Under the pieces are notes generated by a model. It was given only the letters and a program-made list of their open reading frames with translations. It was not told where the DNA came from and did no database searches. DNA of 64,000 nt, taken from Candidatus Caenarcanales bacterium (lineage in GTDB: Bacteria > Cyanobacteriota > Vampirovibrionia > Caenarcaniphilales > Caenarcanaceae). Made by a program: the position numbers and the translations under genes. The first letter of the stretch is position 1, and each line of letters begins with the position of its first letter. Location: contig JASJDU010000019.1 of assembly GCA_030065015.1 (NCBI GenBank), forward strand, positions 1-64,000, in the 5' to 3' direction. This document shows, piece by piece, positions 46,603 through 54,463 of this stretch.

Positions 46603-47234
46603 GTTTCTTTGTATAAGGTTGGCTCTATATCTTTGAGTTTAAATAGATGTGAGTCTGGATTAATTACAATCCAAACATTCATTACTTTTTTTGAGTTCTT
46701 TGTATGGATACAGCTATGACAAATAGCTATTTGATTGGTATCAACTCCCATTTGGCATGCAATAAAATCAAGTGCAGCTCCACTCATATCATAAGTCTGT
46801 TCAGTTGAAGTTAACTCTATTATTCCAATCTTGGGTGATTGAATACTAGAGATGACATTTCCTGCAAATATATTTGCCCACTCATTCATAATCGACTGGG
46901 CAAGATCAAACTCCGTTACACTTAAGTCTTTTCCTGGAACCTGTCTGCTAATAGTCTGAGTGAACTCATTAATAACTTCCATTGGCGCAGCAAATAGAAA
47001 AAAACCATCCAAACTTCCACTAACATTTTGCAGTAAGCAGACCGAGGGATCTCCACGATCTTCGGCAAAGAACTTGGTTAAATTGTCAATATCAGTAAGT
47101 AAAACAAAGGGCTCAGAAAATTCCATCTGCTGGGACATTAAACTTTCCATTGCTAATGTTGCCTTCTCTAAACCACTCTTTGTCCAATGGCTGAATAAAT
47201 CTATAAACGGTAGTTTTGGATCAAAAGAAAGCAT
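46599..47234 (-). CDS. CheC/CheX-like chemotaxis phosphatase
   Basis: A 211-residue protein resembling CheC, which dephosphorylates CheY-P. The second half has the catalytic ExxN pair, Glu118 and Asn121, in QSIMNEWANIFAGNVISS. The first half (GLEKATLAMESLMSQ) resembles the other CheC helix but lacks the ExxN pair, so only one active site is expected. Strands such as SLDGFFLFAAPMEVINEF match the CheC core. The four-base overlap with cheD supports a CheC role. It opens the operon with an AGAAG ribosome binding site. Confidence 0.82.
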   Translation of the reverse strand: MLSFDPKLPFIDLFSHWTKSGLEKATLAMESLMSQQMEFSEPFVLLTDIDNLTKFFAEDRGDPSVCLLQNVSGSLDGFFLFAAPMEVINEFTQTISRQVPGKDLSVTEFDLAQSIMNEWANIFAGNVISSIQSPKIGIIELTSTEQTYDMSGAALDFIACQMGVDTNQIAICHSCIHTKNSKKVMNVWIVINPDSHLFKLKDIEPTLYKET

Positions 47235-47394
47235 TAAAGAAATCTTCTATAAATCTCAGATAGAACCTATAAGTCCTATTAAATAATATGCGCATTTATT
47301 CCTTCATTTTTAACAATAGTAATCCCCATGGCTGAAATACAAATACTGTCTCAGGGAATCCCAAAGACTATGTAAACACCAATTGAAATAAAAA

Positions 47395-48183
47395 TCATTT
47401 CAATATGATAGGTATCATATGTCTTTTATGATTTTCAAAAACTGCAACCTCAGAGAATTGATATTGGACTAGTATTTTTTCCAATCTGTTGTAATGCTTT
47501 GCAAGATTTTCAGGGGCATGCGCATCAGAAGCAATGGTAATGGGGATATCTTTTTCCTTAATTTTTTGAATTATTTTTTCCTCTGGATAAATCTCATTCA
47601 CAGGTTTATTCCAACCGGCAGTACTCAATTCAACGGTTAAATCTTTCGATTTCACCAAATCAAGTGTTTCATCTATTAACCAAGATAAATCTTCAGTTGG
47701 CCTATATCCGAAGATTTTAATTAAATCAAAATGTGCTAAACCGTCAACCAAACCGGATTCTATAACAGTCTGTACTTGTTTAAAGTACTTCTCATAAAGT
47801 TTGTTTATATCGTGTTTTAGGAATTCATCTTTATAGTTAGGATGATCGAAAGGCCAGTCATCTAAAAAGTGAACTGAGCCCAAAACAAAATCCAAGTTTT
47901 CGTAGTTTTTTTCGGTCCATTTTTTACCTTTCTCAGAAGTCTCTGGATCGTTATCCAGTTCAATCCCAATTCGAAATTTTAAGTTATCTCTTAAGGACTC
48001 TTTAAAAGAGAGAAAAACATCAAAATCTACGCCTTCATGGTAACGGTCGTGATCGGTTAACGCAACATCTTTCAATCCACGTTTCTTGGCACAATTAGCC
48101 CACTCAGTTAATAGCTCTACTGTGTATTTTCGGTTTGGATCATGTCCCAATGGGTGATTATGGTAATCGGATATTAAAGGCAT
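47395..48183 (-). CDS. PHP-domain phosphoesterase, histidinol-phosphatase-like
   Basis: A 262-residue metal-dependent phosphoesterase of the PHP superfamily. Metal-ligand motifs in order are YHNHPLGHD (about 7-15), LTDHDRYHEGVDF (42-54), GIELDND (73-79), GSVHFLDDWPFDHP (102-115), LAHFDLI and SDAHAPENL near the end. The arrangement matches HisK/HisJ histidinol phosphatases of histidine synthesis, but other PHP phosphatases share it and no his gene is nearby. Confidence 0.85.
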   Translation of the reverse strand: MPLISDYHNHPLGHDPNRKYTVELLTEWANCAKKRGLKDVALTDHDRYHEGVDFDVFLSFKESLRDNLKFRIGIELDNDPETSEKGKKWTEKNYENLDFVLGSVHFLDDWPFDHPNYKDEFLKHDINKLYEKYFKQVQTVIESGLVDGLAHFDLIKIFGYRPTEDLSWLIDETLDLVKSKDLTVELSTAGWNKPVNEIYPEEKIIQKIKEKDIPITIASDAHAPENLAKHYNRLEKILVQYQFSEVAVFENHKRHMIPIILK

Positions 48184-48306
48184 TAAATGTGTTGAAGTTC
48201 GATTTACCTAATATTAATAGATATAAATCAATTAATAATGATGACTATTGATAACAAGGCTTAAAATAAAAAAAGAACTAATACAGTCTCAGGATTTTTA
48301 TGAGTT

Positions 48307-49467
48307 ATGAAAAATAACAAACTTCTGTTCATTTTATTTTTTATTCTTTTCTTTTTTTGTAACATCAACGAAGTTTTTGCCCAGGGCAACCAAGGTTTTA
48401 ATTTGTACTCTAATACAGTGGCTGATATATCCGAAAAGGCAGCACCTTCTGTTGTGAGTTTAGAAGTTTCTATAAAGGGAAAAGCTAAAGTTCCCTCAAT
48501 CACAAATATTTTTGATTTGATGGGAGCAAAGATATTAGAGGTTAAATTAAAAGAACTATCGAGAGAAGCGAGAGTGGCTGATGGCTCTGGATTTATAGTT
48601 TCTTCAGATGGATACATTGTAACTAATTATCACGTTATAAATCCCCCATCCCCCTATGGCAAAAATCAAATAGTTAAAGCTTCGAAAATAGAAGTAATTC
48701 TTTATGATGGTCAAAAGTATGTAGCCAAAGTAGTTGGTGAAGATAAAGATAGTGATCTTGCCGTTATAAAAATTGAAGCGGTTAATCTACAACCAATCCA
48801 ATGGGGAGACTCTTCAAGGGTTAGACCCGGGGATTTTGGTATAACAATAGGGAGTTCCTTAGGAGCAGATCACACCGTTGGTTTTGGAGTAATTAGCGCT
48901 GTATCTCGAAAGAAACCGGAGATTGGTCTATTAGAAGCCCAAGTTGGAAACCTAGATTATATTCAGACCTATGCACAAATTAATCCTGGAAATTCTGGTG
49001 GTCCCTTAATAAATTTACAAGGCGAAGTAATTGGAATTGCCAATTTTATCGAAAGAGCTCCTCACAGTCCAGGTTTTGCAATTCCCTCAAACTATGCACG
49101 TGAAATAGCTAATATTTTAATTAAAGAAGGTAAGGTTAGAAGACCTTCAATTGGTGCACATTTATACCCTTTCAAAGAAAGTAACAGTCCTTTTTTACAA
49201 AGAAGATCCTCTAAGAATAAACTACAGAATAGGATTCTAGGTGTAATGATCTTAGACGTTTTTGAGGAAGGACCAGTAGATAAACTAGACTTAAGGCCAG
49301 AAGACTTAATAACAGAATTTGAGGATCAATCAGTTGATTCTATTGAAAAGTTTTTAGAAATGATTTATCTAATCAGATCGAAACCAGTCGGTACAAAGTT
49401 TAAGTTGAATATTTTGAGGGATAATGAGCGGTTTGAGGTTTTTGTGAAGAGTGAGTACTTGGATTAA
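48307..49467 (+). CDS. HtrA/DegP-type serine protease with one PDZ domain
   Basis: An envelope quality-control protease of 386 residues. A signal peptide (hydrophobic 5-20, cleavage near VFAQ-G) is followed by the trypsin-like domain with the triad His109 (YIVTNYHVI), Asp150 (DSDLAVIKI) and Ser230 (NPGNSGGPLINLQGEVIGIA). One PDZ domain covers about 275-386 (LDLRPEDLITEFEDQSV). It resembles cyanobacterial HhoA/HtrA proteins. A loop of about 20 residues (ITNIFDLMGAKILEVKLKEL) is inserted before the catalytic core. Confidence 0.93.
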   Translation: MKNNKLLFILFFILFFFCNINEVFAQGNQGFNLYSNTVADISEKAAPSVVSLEVSIKGKAKVPSITNIFDLMGAKILEVKLKELSREARVADGSGFIVSSDGYIVTNYHVINPPSPYGKNQIVKASKIEVILYDGQKYVAKVVGEDKDSDLAVIKIEAVNLQPIQWGDSSRVRPGDFGITIGSSLGADHTVGFGVISAVSRKKPEIGLLEAQVGNLDYIQTYAQINPGNSGGPLINLQGEVIGIANFIERAPHSPGFAIPSNYAREIANILIKEGKVRRPSIGAHLYPFKESNSPFLQRRSSKNKLQNRILGVMILDVFEEGPVDKLDLRPEDLITEFEDQSVDSIEKFLEMIYLIRSKPVGTKFKLNILRDNERFEVFVKSEYLD

Positions 49468-49637
49468 TTAACCAAACATGGTCAAGCAAAATTGAATTCA
49501 TACCGATTCATACTAAATGTTTACTAGAACTTATCATTATCTAGGTTTAATAAGAGTATTATTTTTGATTTTCACATAGTAGTCTTTAACTAAGTTACTT
49601 AACCTTGTTGGGTTACAATTTGTAATCGAAATGAATT

Positions 49638-50495
49638 ATGTCTACAGTTAGTCTAGAGAGAAATTTGGTGATATCTACTGAAAAGCTTCAGGAAACTGCT
49701 AATGAAATAAGAAAATTAGCATTAAGAGCTATTACAAAAGCAAATTCCGGTCATCCGGGAGGATCCTTATCTTTAACTGATATTCTTACGGTCCTCTATT
49801 TCAATCTTTTGAAGCACGATCCTAAAAATCCAAATTGGGAAGAAAGGGACCGTGTCATAATTAGCAAAGGTCATGCATCTCCTGGCATTTATGCAGCGTT
49901 ATCTCTTGCGGGATATTTTGAACCCGAAGAGTTTGTGAATACTTTTAGACAAGTTAGATCTAAATTTCAAGGGCATATCGATCGTTTGAAGGTTCCTGGT
50001 GTTGAGGTTTCCACTGGATCACTAGGTCATGGTCTTTCCATTGCAAATGGAGTTGCGTTAGGTCTTCGTCTAGAATCTAAAAAGAATAAAGTTTATGCCC
50101 TATTGAGTGATGGTGAGCTGCAAGAGGGACAAATCTGGGAAGCTGTTATGGCATCTGCTCATTATAAGCTAGGGAATCTAACGGCGATTGTTGATAGAAA
50201 TAGAATACAGCTCGATGGTTGGACTGAAGAAACAATGGCTTTAAATCCCTTGGCTGATAAATTTAAAGCTTTTGGGTGGGAGGTTAAAGAAATTGACGGT
50301 CATAACTTCTCTGAAATTATTGATTCAATTCAAAGTGGATCCCAAAGAGATTTAACAGACAAGCCTTTATTAATACTGGCAAATACTATTAAAGGCAAAG
50401 GTGTTAGCTTTATGGAAGACAAAGTAGCCTGGCATGGAGTGGCTCCAAAGCCAGAAGAGCTTGAAGCCGCTTTAGCAGAACTAACTACTAATTAA
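49638..50495 (+). CDS. transketolase, N-terminal subunit
   Basis: The thiamine-diphosphate-binding half of a split transketolase, which moves two-carbon units between sugar phosphates. The 285 residues match the stand-alone N-terminal subunits. Seen are ITKANSGHPGGSLSLTDIL, DRVIISKGHASPGIYAAL, STGSLGHGLSIANGVALG, the cofactor motif LLSDGELQEGQIWEAV with DRNRIQLDG, and IKGKGVSFMEDKVAWHG. The partner C-terminal half is not adjacent: the next gene is galU on the other strand. Confidence 0.93.
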   Translation: MSTVSLERNLVISTEKLQETANEIRKLALRAITKANSGHPGGSLSLTDILTVLYFNLLKHDPKNPNWEERDRVIISKGHASPGIYAALSLAGYFEPEEFVNTFRQVRSKFQGHIDRLKVPGVEVSTGSLGHGLSIANGVALGLRLESKKNKVYALLSDGELQEGQIWEAVMASAHYKLGNLTAIVDRNRIQLDGWTEETMALNPLADKFKAFGWEVKEIDGHNFSEIIDSIQSGSQRDLTDKPLLILANTIKGKGVSFMEDKVAWHGVAPKPEELEAALAELTTN

Positions 50496-50509
50496 TCTTA
50501 ATTTCTAAA

Positions 50510-51391
50510 CTAACTAATCAAGCGATCATAATTAGCTTTCAAGTATTCTTTTAGAGGGCCTGATAGATCCTTTCTGGTTATTCCATACTCTAGAATAGTT
50601 GTTAAGTAACCGAGTGGTTCACCCACATCATGACGTACACCTTCAAAATCCAACGCAGCTACTTCTCCCTTCCCTGAGAGGTAGTTTAATGGTTCCGTTT
50701 GTGATATTTCTCTTACATTCGGGTTTTCTTTAATCTGGTCTAAGGCATCAAAAATGTCTGGAGTATACAAGTAACGTCCAAAAGAAACAAACTTACTCGG
50801 TTCAGTTCCTTTAGCTGGCTTTTCTACTATTTTACTTACACTATAGATGTTTCCATCTTTTTGAGAATAGTCAATAACCCCGTACCTTGAAACATCCTCG
50901 TTTGGAAGTTCTTTCACCGTTAGTACTGTTTTCCCTGTTTTTCTATAGGCATCAATTAGTTGCTTTGCACAGGATGTTTCACTGAAGAATAAATCATCAG
51001 GATAAGCAACAACAAATGGAGAAGAACCACAAAAGGTTTTGCATAACTTTAAAGCATCAGCGGTACCTTTCATCTCACGTTGTCTTAAGAAGTGAAAATT
51101 AGCCTCAGCCGGAGCAATTTTACTAAGCTTATCTGTTTTTCCTTCTTCTTTAAAAAGAGTCTCCAGCTCAACTTCACGATCAAAATAGTCTTCAAAAACT
51201 TTTTTTCGTCGAGATGTAACTATTAAAATATCTTGAATTCCAGAATCGAGAAATTCTCTAATTGTAAATTCAATTGCAGGTGTATCAATTAAAGGAAAAA
51301 GTTCTTTGGGTAAAGTTTTGGTGGCTGGCAAAAAGCGTGTTCCATATCCCGCCGCGAAAATAACACCTTTAACATTCTTTGATGGTTGCAT
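50510..51391 (-). CDS. galU: UTP--glucose-1-phosphate uridylyltransferase
   Basis: GalU makes UDP-glucose from UTP and glucose-1-phosphate. The 293 residues show the nucleotide-binding GVIFAAGYGTRFLPATKTLPKE near the N-terminus, FPLIDTPAIEFTIREF, VVAYPDDLFF with the metal-binding Asp, RYGVIDY, IVEKPAKGTEPS and FEGVRHDVGEPLGYL. UDP-glucose would supply the BcsA-like synthase at 20298 and the lipopolysaccharide transferases. The gene is single and ends 14 bases from the transketolase gene, which is convergent. Confidence 0.96.
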   Translation of the reverse strand: MQPSKNVKGVIFAAGYGTRFLPATKTLPKELFPLIDTPAIEFTIREFLDSGIQDILIVTSRRKKVFEDYFDREVELETLFKEEGKTDKLSKIAPAEANFHFLRQREMKGTADALKLCKTFCGSSPFVVAYPDDLFFSETSCAKQLIDAYRKTGKTVLTVKELPNEDVSRYGVIDYSQKDGNIYSVSKIVEKPAKGTEPSKFVSFGRYLYTPDIFDALDQIKENPNVREISQTEPLNYLSGKGEVAALDFEGVRHDVGEPLGYLTTILEYGITRKDLSGPLKEYLKANYDRLIS

Positions 51392-51439
51392 TAGAACTTT
51401 TCCTCAGTAAATTAACTTTTTATGAAAATAAAATAACAT

Positions 51440-52072
51440 TTAGCTCTTTTTATTTTCTAATTTAATTTTTTGTATCATGGCTAAACTTTCTTCTTTGTGA
51501 TGTCTTTCATCTTCGGCAAACTTGAGTAAAAGATCCGCAAGGTTTTCAACATTGCCATAATATTTAAAAAAACTGGATTCAACCTTTTGATCTTTGAATT
51601 GAGGATTATCTTCGACAAATTGCTTATAGGCATTCTCTGCGTGGTATTCGAAGTCTGCATTTAATTTATAAGACCATTCCGGCTTAAAGAAGTGAACAAT
51701 GGAAATAATATAAAAATAGGTAAAAGCAATTATTTGAGGAAGAACAACGTGTAAAAGGAAGTTTTCTTTAATCTTAAATTGATTTATTAAATCAGCCAAG
51801 ATGAATAAATGCCACTGTTCATTATCTTGAGCAGCCCGGGCCATTTTCATCTCTTCTATTGCCCTTTCAACATATTCTTTTTTTCCATATTTGTGAGTTA
51901 ACCAAACGAAAAAGTTATGCTCCCAGCTTTGGTAAGGGATTCTTGCGATTAACTCAAGAACTTTTAACTTACTAAATGTTGTTGCTCTTCCATAAAATAA
52001 ATCCATGGTAGGGAACAAAATGTTTGATATTAAAGAATATTTATAACCGGTTGGTTGTTTGAGGTTGCTCAT
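51440..52072 (-). CDS. alternative (plastoquinol-type) terminal oxidase, AOX/PTOX family
   Basis: A 210-residue diiron quinol oxidase that would pass electrons from quinol to oxygen without pumping protons, as an interfacial membrane protein. All six expected ligands align: Glu40 (LKVLELIARIPYQSWE), Glu85 and His88 (AQDNEQWHLF), Glu142 (DFEYHAENAY), Glu189 and His192 (FAEDERHHKE). The ELIARIPY segment matches PTOX (ETIARVPY) better than mitochondrial AOX. With ndhF and a long-chain prenyl synthase here, a short quinone-based respiratory branch is plausible. Confidence 0.85.
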   Translation of the reverse strand: MSNLKQPTGYKYSLISNILFPTMDLFYGRATTFSKLKVLELIARIPYQSWEHNFFVWLTHKYGKKEYVERAIEEMKMARAAQDNEQWHLFILADLINQFKIKENFLLHVVLPQIIAFTYFYIISIVHFFKPEWSYKLNADFEYHAENAYKQFVEDNPQFKDQKVESSFFKYYGNVENLADLLLKFAEDERHHKEESLAMIQKIKLENKKS

Positions 52073-52243
52073 TTTTATTTGAAATTCAGCTTATGAGAAA
52101 TAGGCTTGATTTTTACTATTTCTTTCACTATTTCTCTGTTAAGTCTAACTCTGAAAATTTATACTGATATCAATATTCTTACCCAAGAATTTCAGCATTT
52201 TATTTATTTAAAATTAGCTGCTATTCCTTTTGATTTATTCACA

Positions 52244-52972
52244 ATGTTTCCATTAGAGCAAAATCAATTAATGGCTTTCATAAAGAGGAAACTAAACATT
52301 GAAGTATCTATTCATGTAGACAATCACAGGCTTTCAATCGATGAGTTGACTGATTCTGAAAGAAAGCAACTAGAAAAGATTAGGAATGAAAAGAAAAAAC
52401 TTGATTGGCTCAAAGCAAGAAAAAGTCTGAAAAATGTTTTAAATTCTTTGGGTTTAAGCCAGGATACTTCGAATATTATTTTTCCAAGTTCACGGTTTTC
52501 GTTATCTCATAGTGGTGGTTATGCGGTTGCAATTGGTATTCAAGAGAATTGTTTGATAATGGATGATCCAATAAAAGGTATTGGTATTGATCTTGAACTG
52601 AGTCGCACTCCTAAAAGAGGAATTGAGAAGTATTTTCTCTCTCCAAAAGAAATTGATTGGTTGAACTCAGGTGACATAGATTCTCAAGCAAAAAACAGGG
52701 TAAGACTTTGGACGGTGAAAGAGGCTGTCTATAAAGCGTGTCCTAAAAATTCCCAAACTCGTTTAACTTTATTTGAAACAAACAATCCTCAAGAAAAAGA
52801 AGGATTCGTTAACTTAAATTCTGGAGAAAGAATAAATTATTTGTCTATTGAACTTCAAAGTTTTAACTATGATGAAAAAGTAGCTGAGAAACCAGTAGTT
52901 AATCTAAGCGAAAAAAAAGAATTCAGCTTTCTTTCCGTAGCAATTCTAGGATCCTATAAAACAAAGCCCTAG
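52244..52972 (+). CDS. Sfp-type 4'-phosphopantetheinyl transferase
   Basis: Moves the phosphopantetheine arm of CoA onto carrier proteins of fatty acid, polyketide or peptide synthesis. The frame is open from TTG 52106, but the first 46 residues are hydrophobic and unlike the family. ATG 52244 gives a normal 242 residues, so I prefer it, though neither start has a clear ribosome binding site. Seen are RFSLSHSGGYAVAIG, GIGIDLELSRTP (magnesium-binding Asp and Glu) and LWTVKEAVYKACPKN (W-x3-E-A-x2-K). No synthase cluster is nearby. Confidence 0.85.
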   Translation: MFPLEQNQLMAFIKRKLNIEVSIHVDNHRLSIDELTDSERKQLEKIRNEKKKLDWLKARKSLKNVLNSLGLSQDTSNIIFPSSRFSLSHSGGYAVAIGIQENCLIMDDPIKGIGIDLELSRTPKRGIEKYFLSPKEIDWLNSGDIDSQAKNRVRLWTVKEAVYKACPKNSQTRLTLFETNNPQEKEGFVNLNSGERINYLSIELQSFNYDEKVAEKPVVNLSEKKEFSFLSVAILGSYKTKP

Positions 52973-53003
52973 ACCATTCCAATAGGAAGTAAAGATCTAG
53001 GGC
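52966..53003. terminator. hairpin after the phosphopantetheinyl transferase gene
   Basis: GCCCTAGA (52966-52973) and TCTAGGGC (52996-53003) form a perfect 8-base-pair stem that includes the stop codon, with an inner TTCC-AATA-GGAA hairpin in its loop. No T run follows on either strand, so it may end transcription weakly or protect the 3' end. Confidence 0.45.
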
Positions 53004-53132
53004 CAAAACAACATGACGCAAGTATATACAATCTCAATATTTTTTAACTTTAAAGTTTCAAATTTATTATTATCGGTGCCATATTTGTTTTATCAATTCA
53101 CTTCAAGATATATAAAATTCGATCTGAAATTG

Positions 53133-53396
53133 TTATTTCATCTTATTTCTTTTCTGGTGCTTGAAACCAGCTTTTTGAGGAGTAGAATGATCATCTTCCA
53201 AAGATTCAACACTCATGCTATTTTCCCTATTTATTCTTTTTCCTGATGGTGTATAAGGCTTAGATATTTGTTTAACTTCAAATTGTTTTGCTTCTGGCTT
53301 TTGCTGACTATCAGCGCTGGCAGACAGACTAAAACCTGATATAGCAATGAAGCCAATTAATCCACAAGATACTATTTCTTTGCAAAGTTCTTTCAT
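53133..53396 (-). CDS. small secreted basic protein
   Basis: An 87-residue protein with a signal peptide: basic-polar start, hydrophobic core SCGLIGFIAISGFSLSASA and likely cleavage ASA-DS near residue 28. The mature 59 residues are Lys-, Gln- and Ser-rich and probably unstructured, ending KHQKRNKMK. An AAGGA ribosome binding site 6 bases before the ATG supports expression. No family recognised. Confidence 0.7.
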   Translation of the reverse strand: MKELCKEIVSCGLIGFIAISGFSLSASADSQQKPEAKQFEVKQISKPYTPSGKRINRENSMSVESLEDDHSTPQKAGFKHQKRNKMK

Positions 53397-53530
53397 AAGA
53401 TTTCCTTAGTTAATAATTTAGGGTAAGAGATTACAAATCTCATTAAGAATTCTATGAAAGTTATTCAACTAACATTGATAGAAAGAGGTTTTTAAAGTGT
53501 TAGTTTATATAAGCGAATGTAAAAAGGGAT

Positions 53531-54307
53531 TTAGTTGATAGCTTTTTTGATCTCTAAAAGAAGCCTTGTCATTTCATTCAACTCATTATCTTTAAGAAGT
53601 TTAATTATTGCACTGCCAATGACGACTCCATCAGCACCTTGTGCAATTGCTTGTTTTGCACTTTGAGCATCTCCAATTCCAAAGCCAATTACAACCGGAA
53701 TACTTGGATTGTATTTTTTAATTTGTTCAATGGTTATACTTAAGTCGTTTTTGTTAGTTTCTCTCACCCCAGTTACTCCCGTAACTGAAACTAAATAAAT
53801 AAACTCAGTGCTCATTTTTGCGATTTTTTTAATTCTTTCTTCAGTACTAGTTGGAGCAACCAAGAAAATTAGACTCAGTCCGTTCTTTGCACATTCTCTT
53901 TTCAATTCATCTGCTTCTTCTATCGGTAAATCCGGAACCAATATAGAATTGCCTCCAGCCTCTTTCCATAATCGACAGGATTTCTCAAGTCCATAAGATA
54001 GTAAAGGGTTGTAATAACTGAACAATATAAGTTTGGGCTTCAGCTCTTTTGTTTTAATTTCACTTATTTGATTGAATAAAAGCTCAATATTCATCCCATT
54101 TTGTAAAGCGATATGAGATGAAGATTGGATTACAGGACCATCAGCTAGCGCATCAGAATGAGCAAGCCCAATTTCAACATAATCAGCATCAACAGAACTG
54201 AGATTTTCGAGAATCTCTTTTGTAGAAGAAAGCTGAGGAAAGCCGGCTGTAAAAAAGGGAATTAAAAGTTTTTTGCTTATTTCCATAATAGTTTTGGTGT
54301 TATTCAA
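53531..54307 (-). CDS. trpA: tryptophan synthase alpha chain
   Basis: TrpA splits indole-3-glycerol phosphate to indole, which passes to TrpB. The 258 residues fit. Seen are LIPFFTAGFPQLSSTKEIL, VEIGLAHSDALADGPVIQ with the catalytic Glu and Asp (usual form PFSDPLADGP), ILVPDLPIEEADEL, FIYLVSVTGVTGVR and VVIGFGIGDAQSAKQA. The listed start is TTG 54307; ATG 54286 would remove seven residues. trpB is not adjacent, and trpD lies 3.6 kb away on the other strand. Confidence 0.95.
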   Translation of the reverse strand: MNNTKTIMEISKKLLIPFFTAGFPQLSSTKEILENLSSVDADYVEIGLAHSDALADGPVIQSSSHIALQNGMNIELLFNQISEIKTKELKPKLILFSYYNPLLSYGLEKSCRLWKEAGGNSILVPDLPIEEADELKRECAKNGLSLIFLVAPTSTEERIKKIAKMSTEFIYLVSVTGVTGVRETNKNDLSITIEQIKKYNPSIPVVIGFGIGDAQSAKQAIAQGADGVVIGSAIIKLLKDNELNEMTRLLLEIKKAIN

Positions 54308-54463
54308 TCTTCTTTGTTATGAAACAAAATAATTAATTGCATGATGACTATTTTATTATTTTCTAAAGAGCCAAAGTCATAAAATCTTAGAAAGGATTTA
54401 AGATAACGTGCTTTCGAGCTCTTGCACGCTATAGTGTTGAAAGTAGCAATTCAAGTTTTACAG

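Noticed and set aside
49613-49625. TTACAATTTGTAA palindrome just before the transketolase gene, as an operator
   Set aside because: It is AT-rich and short enough to occur by chance in this DNA, and no second copy or well-placed promoter supports it.
53013-53246. Plus-strand frame of 77 codons opposite the small secreted protein
   Set aside because: The minus-strand frame has a clear signal peptide and a good ribosome binding site; the plus frame has neither and reads as an antisense shadow.
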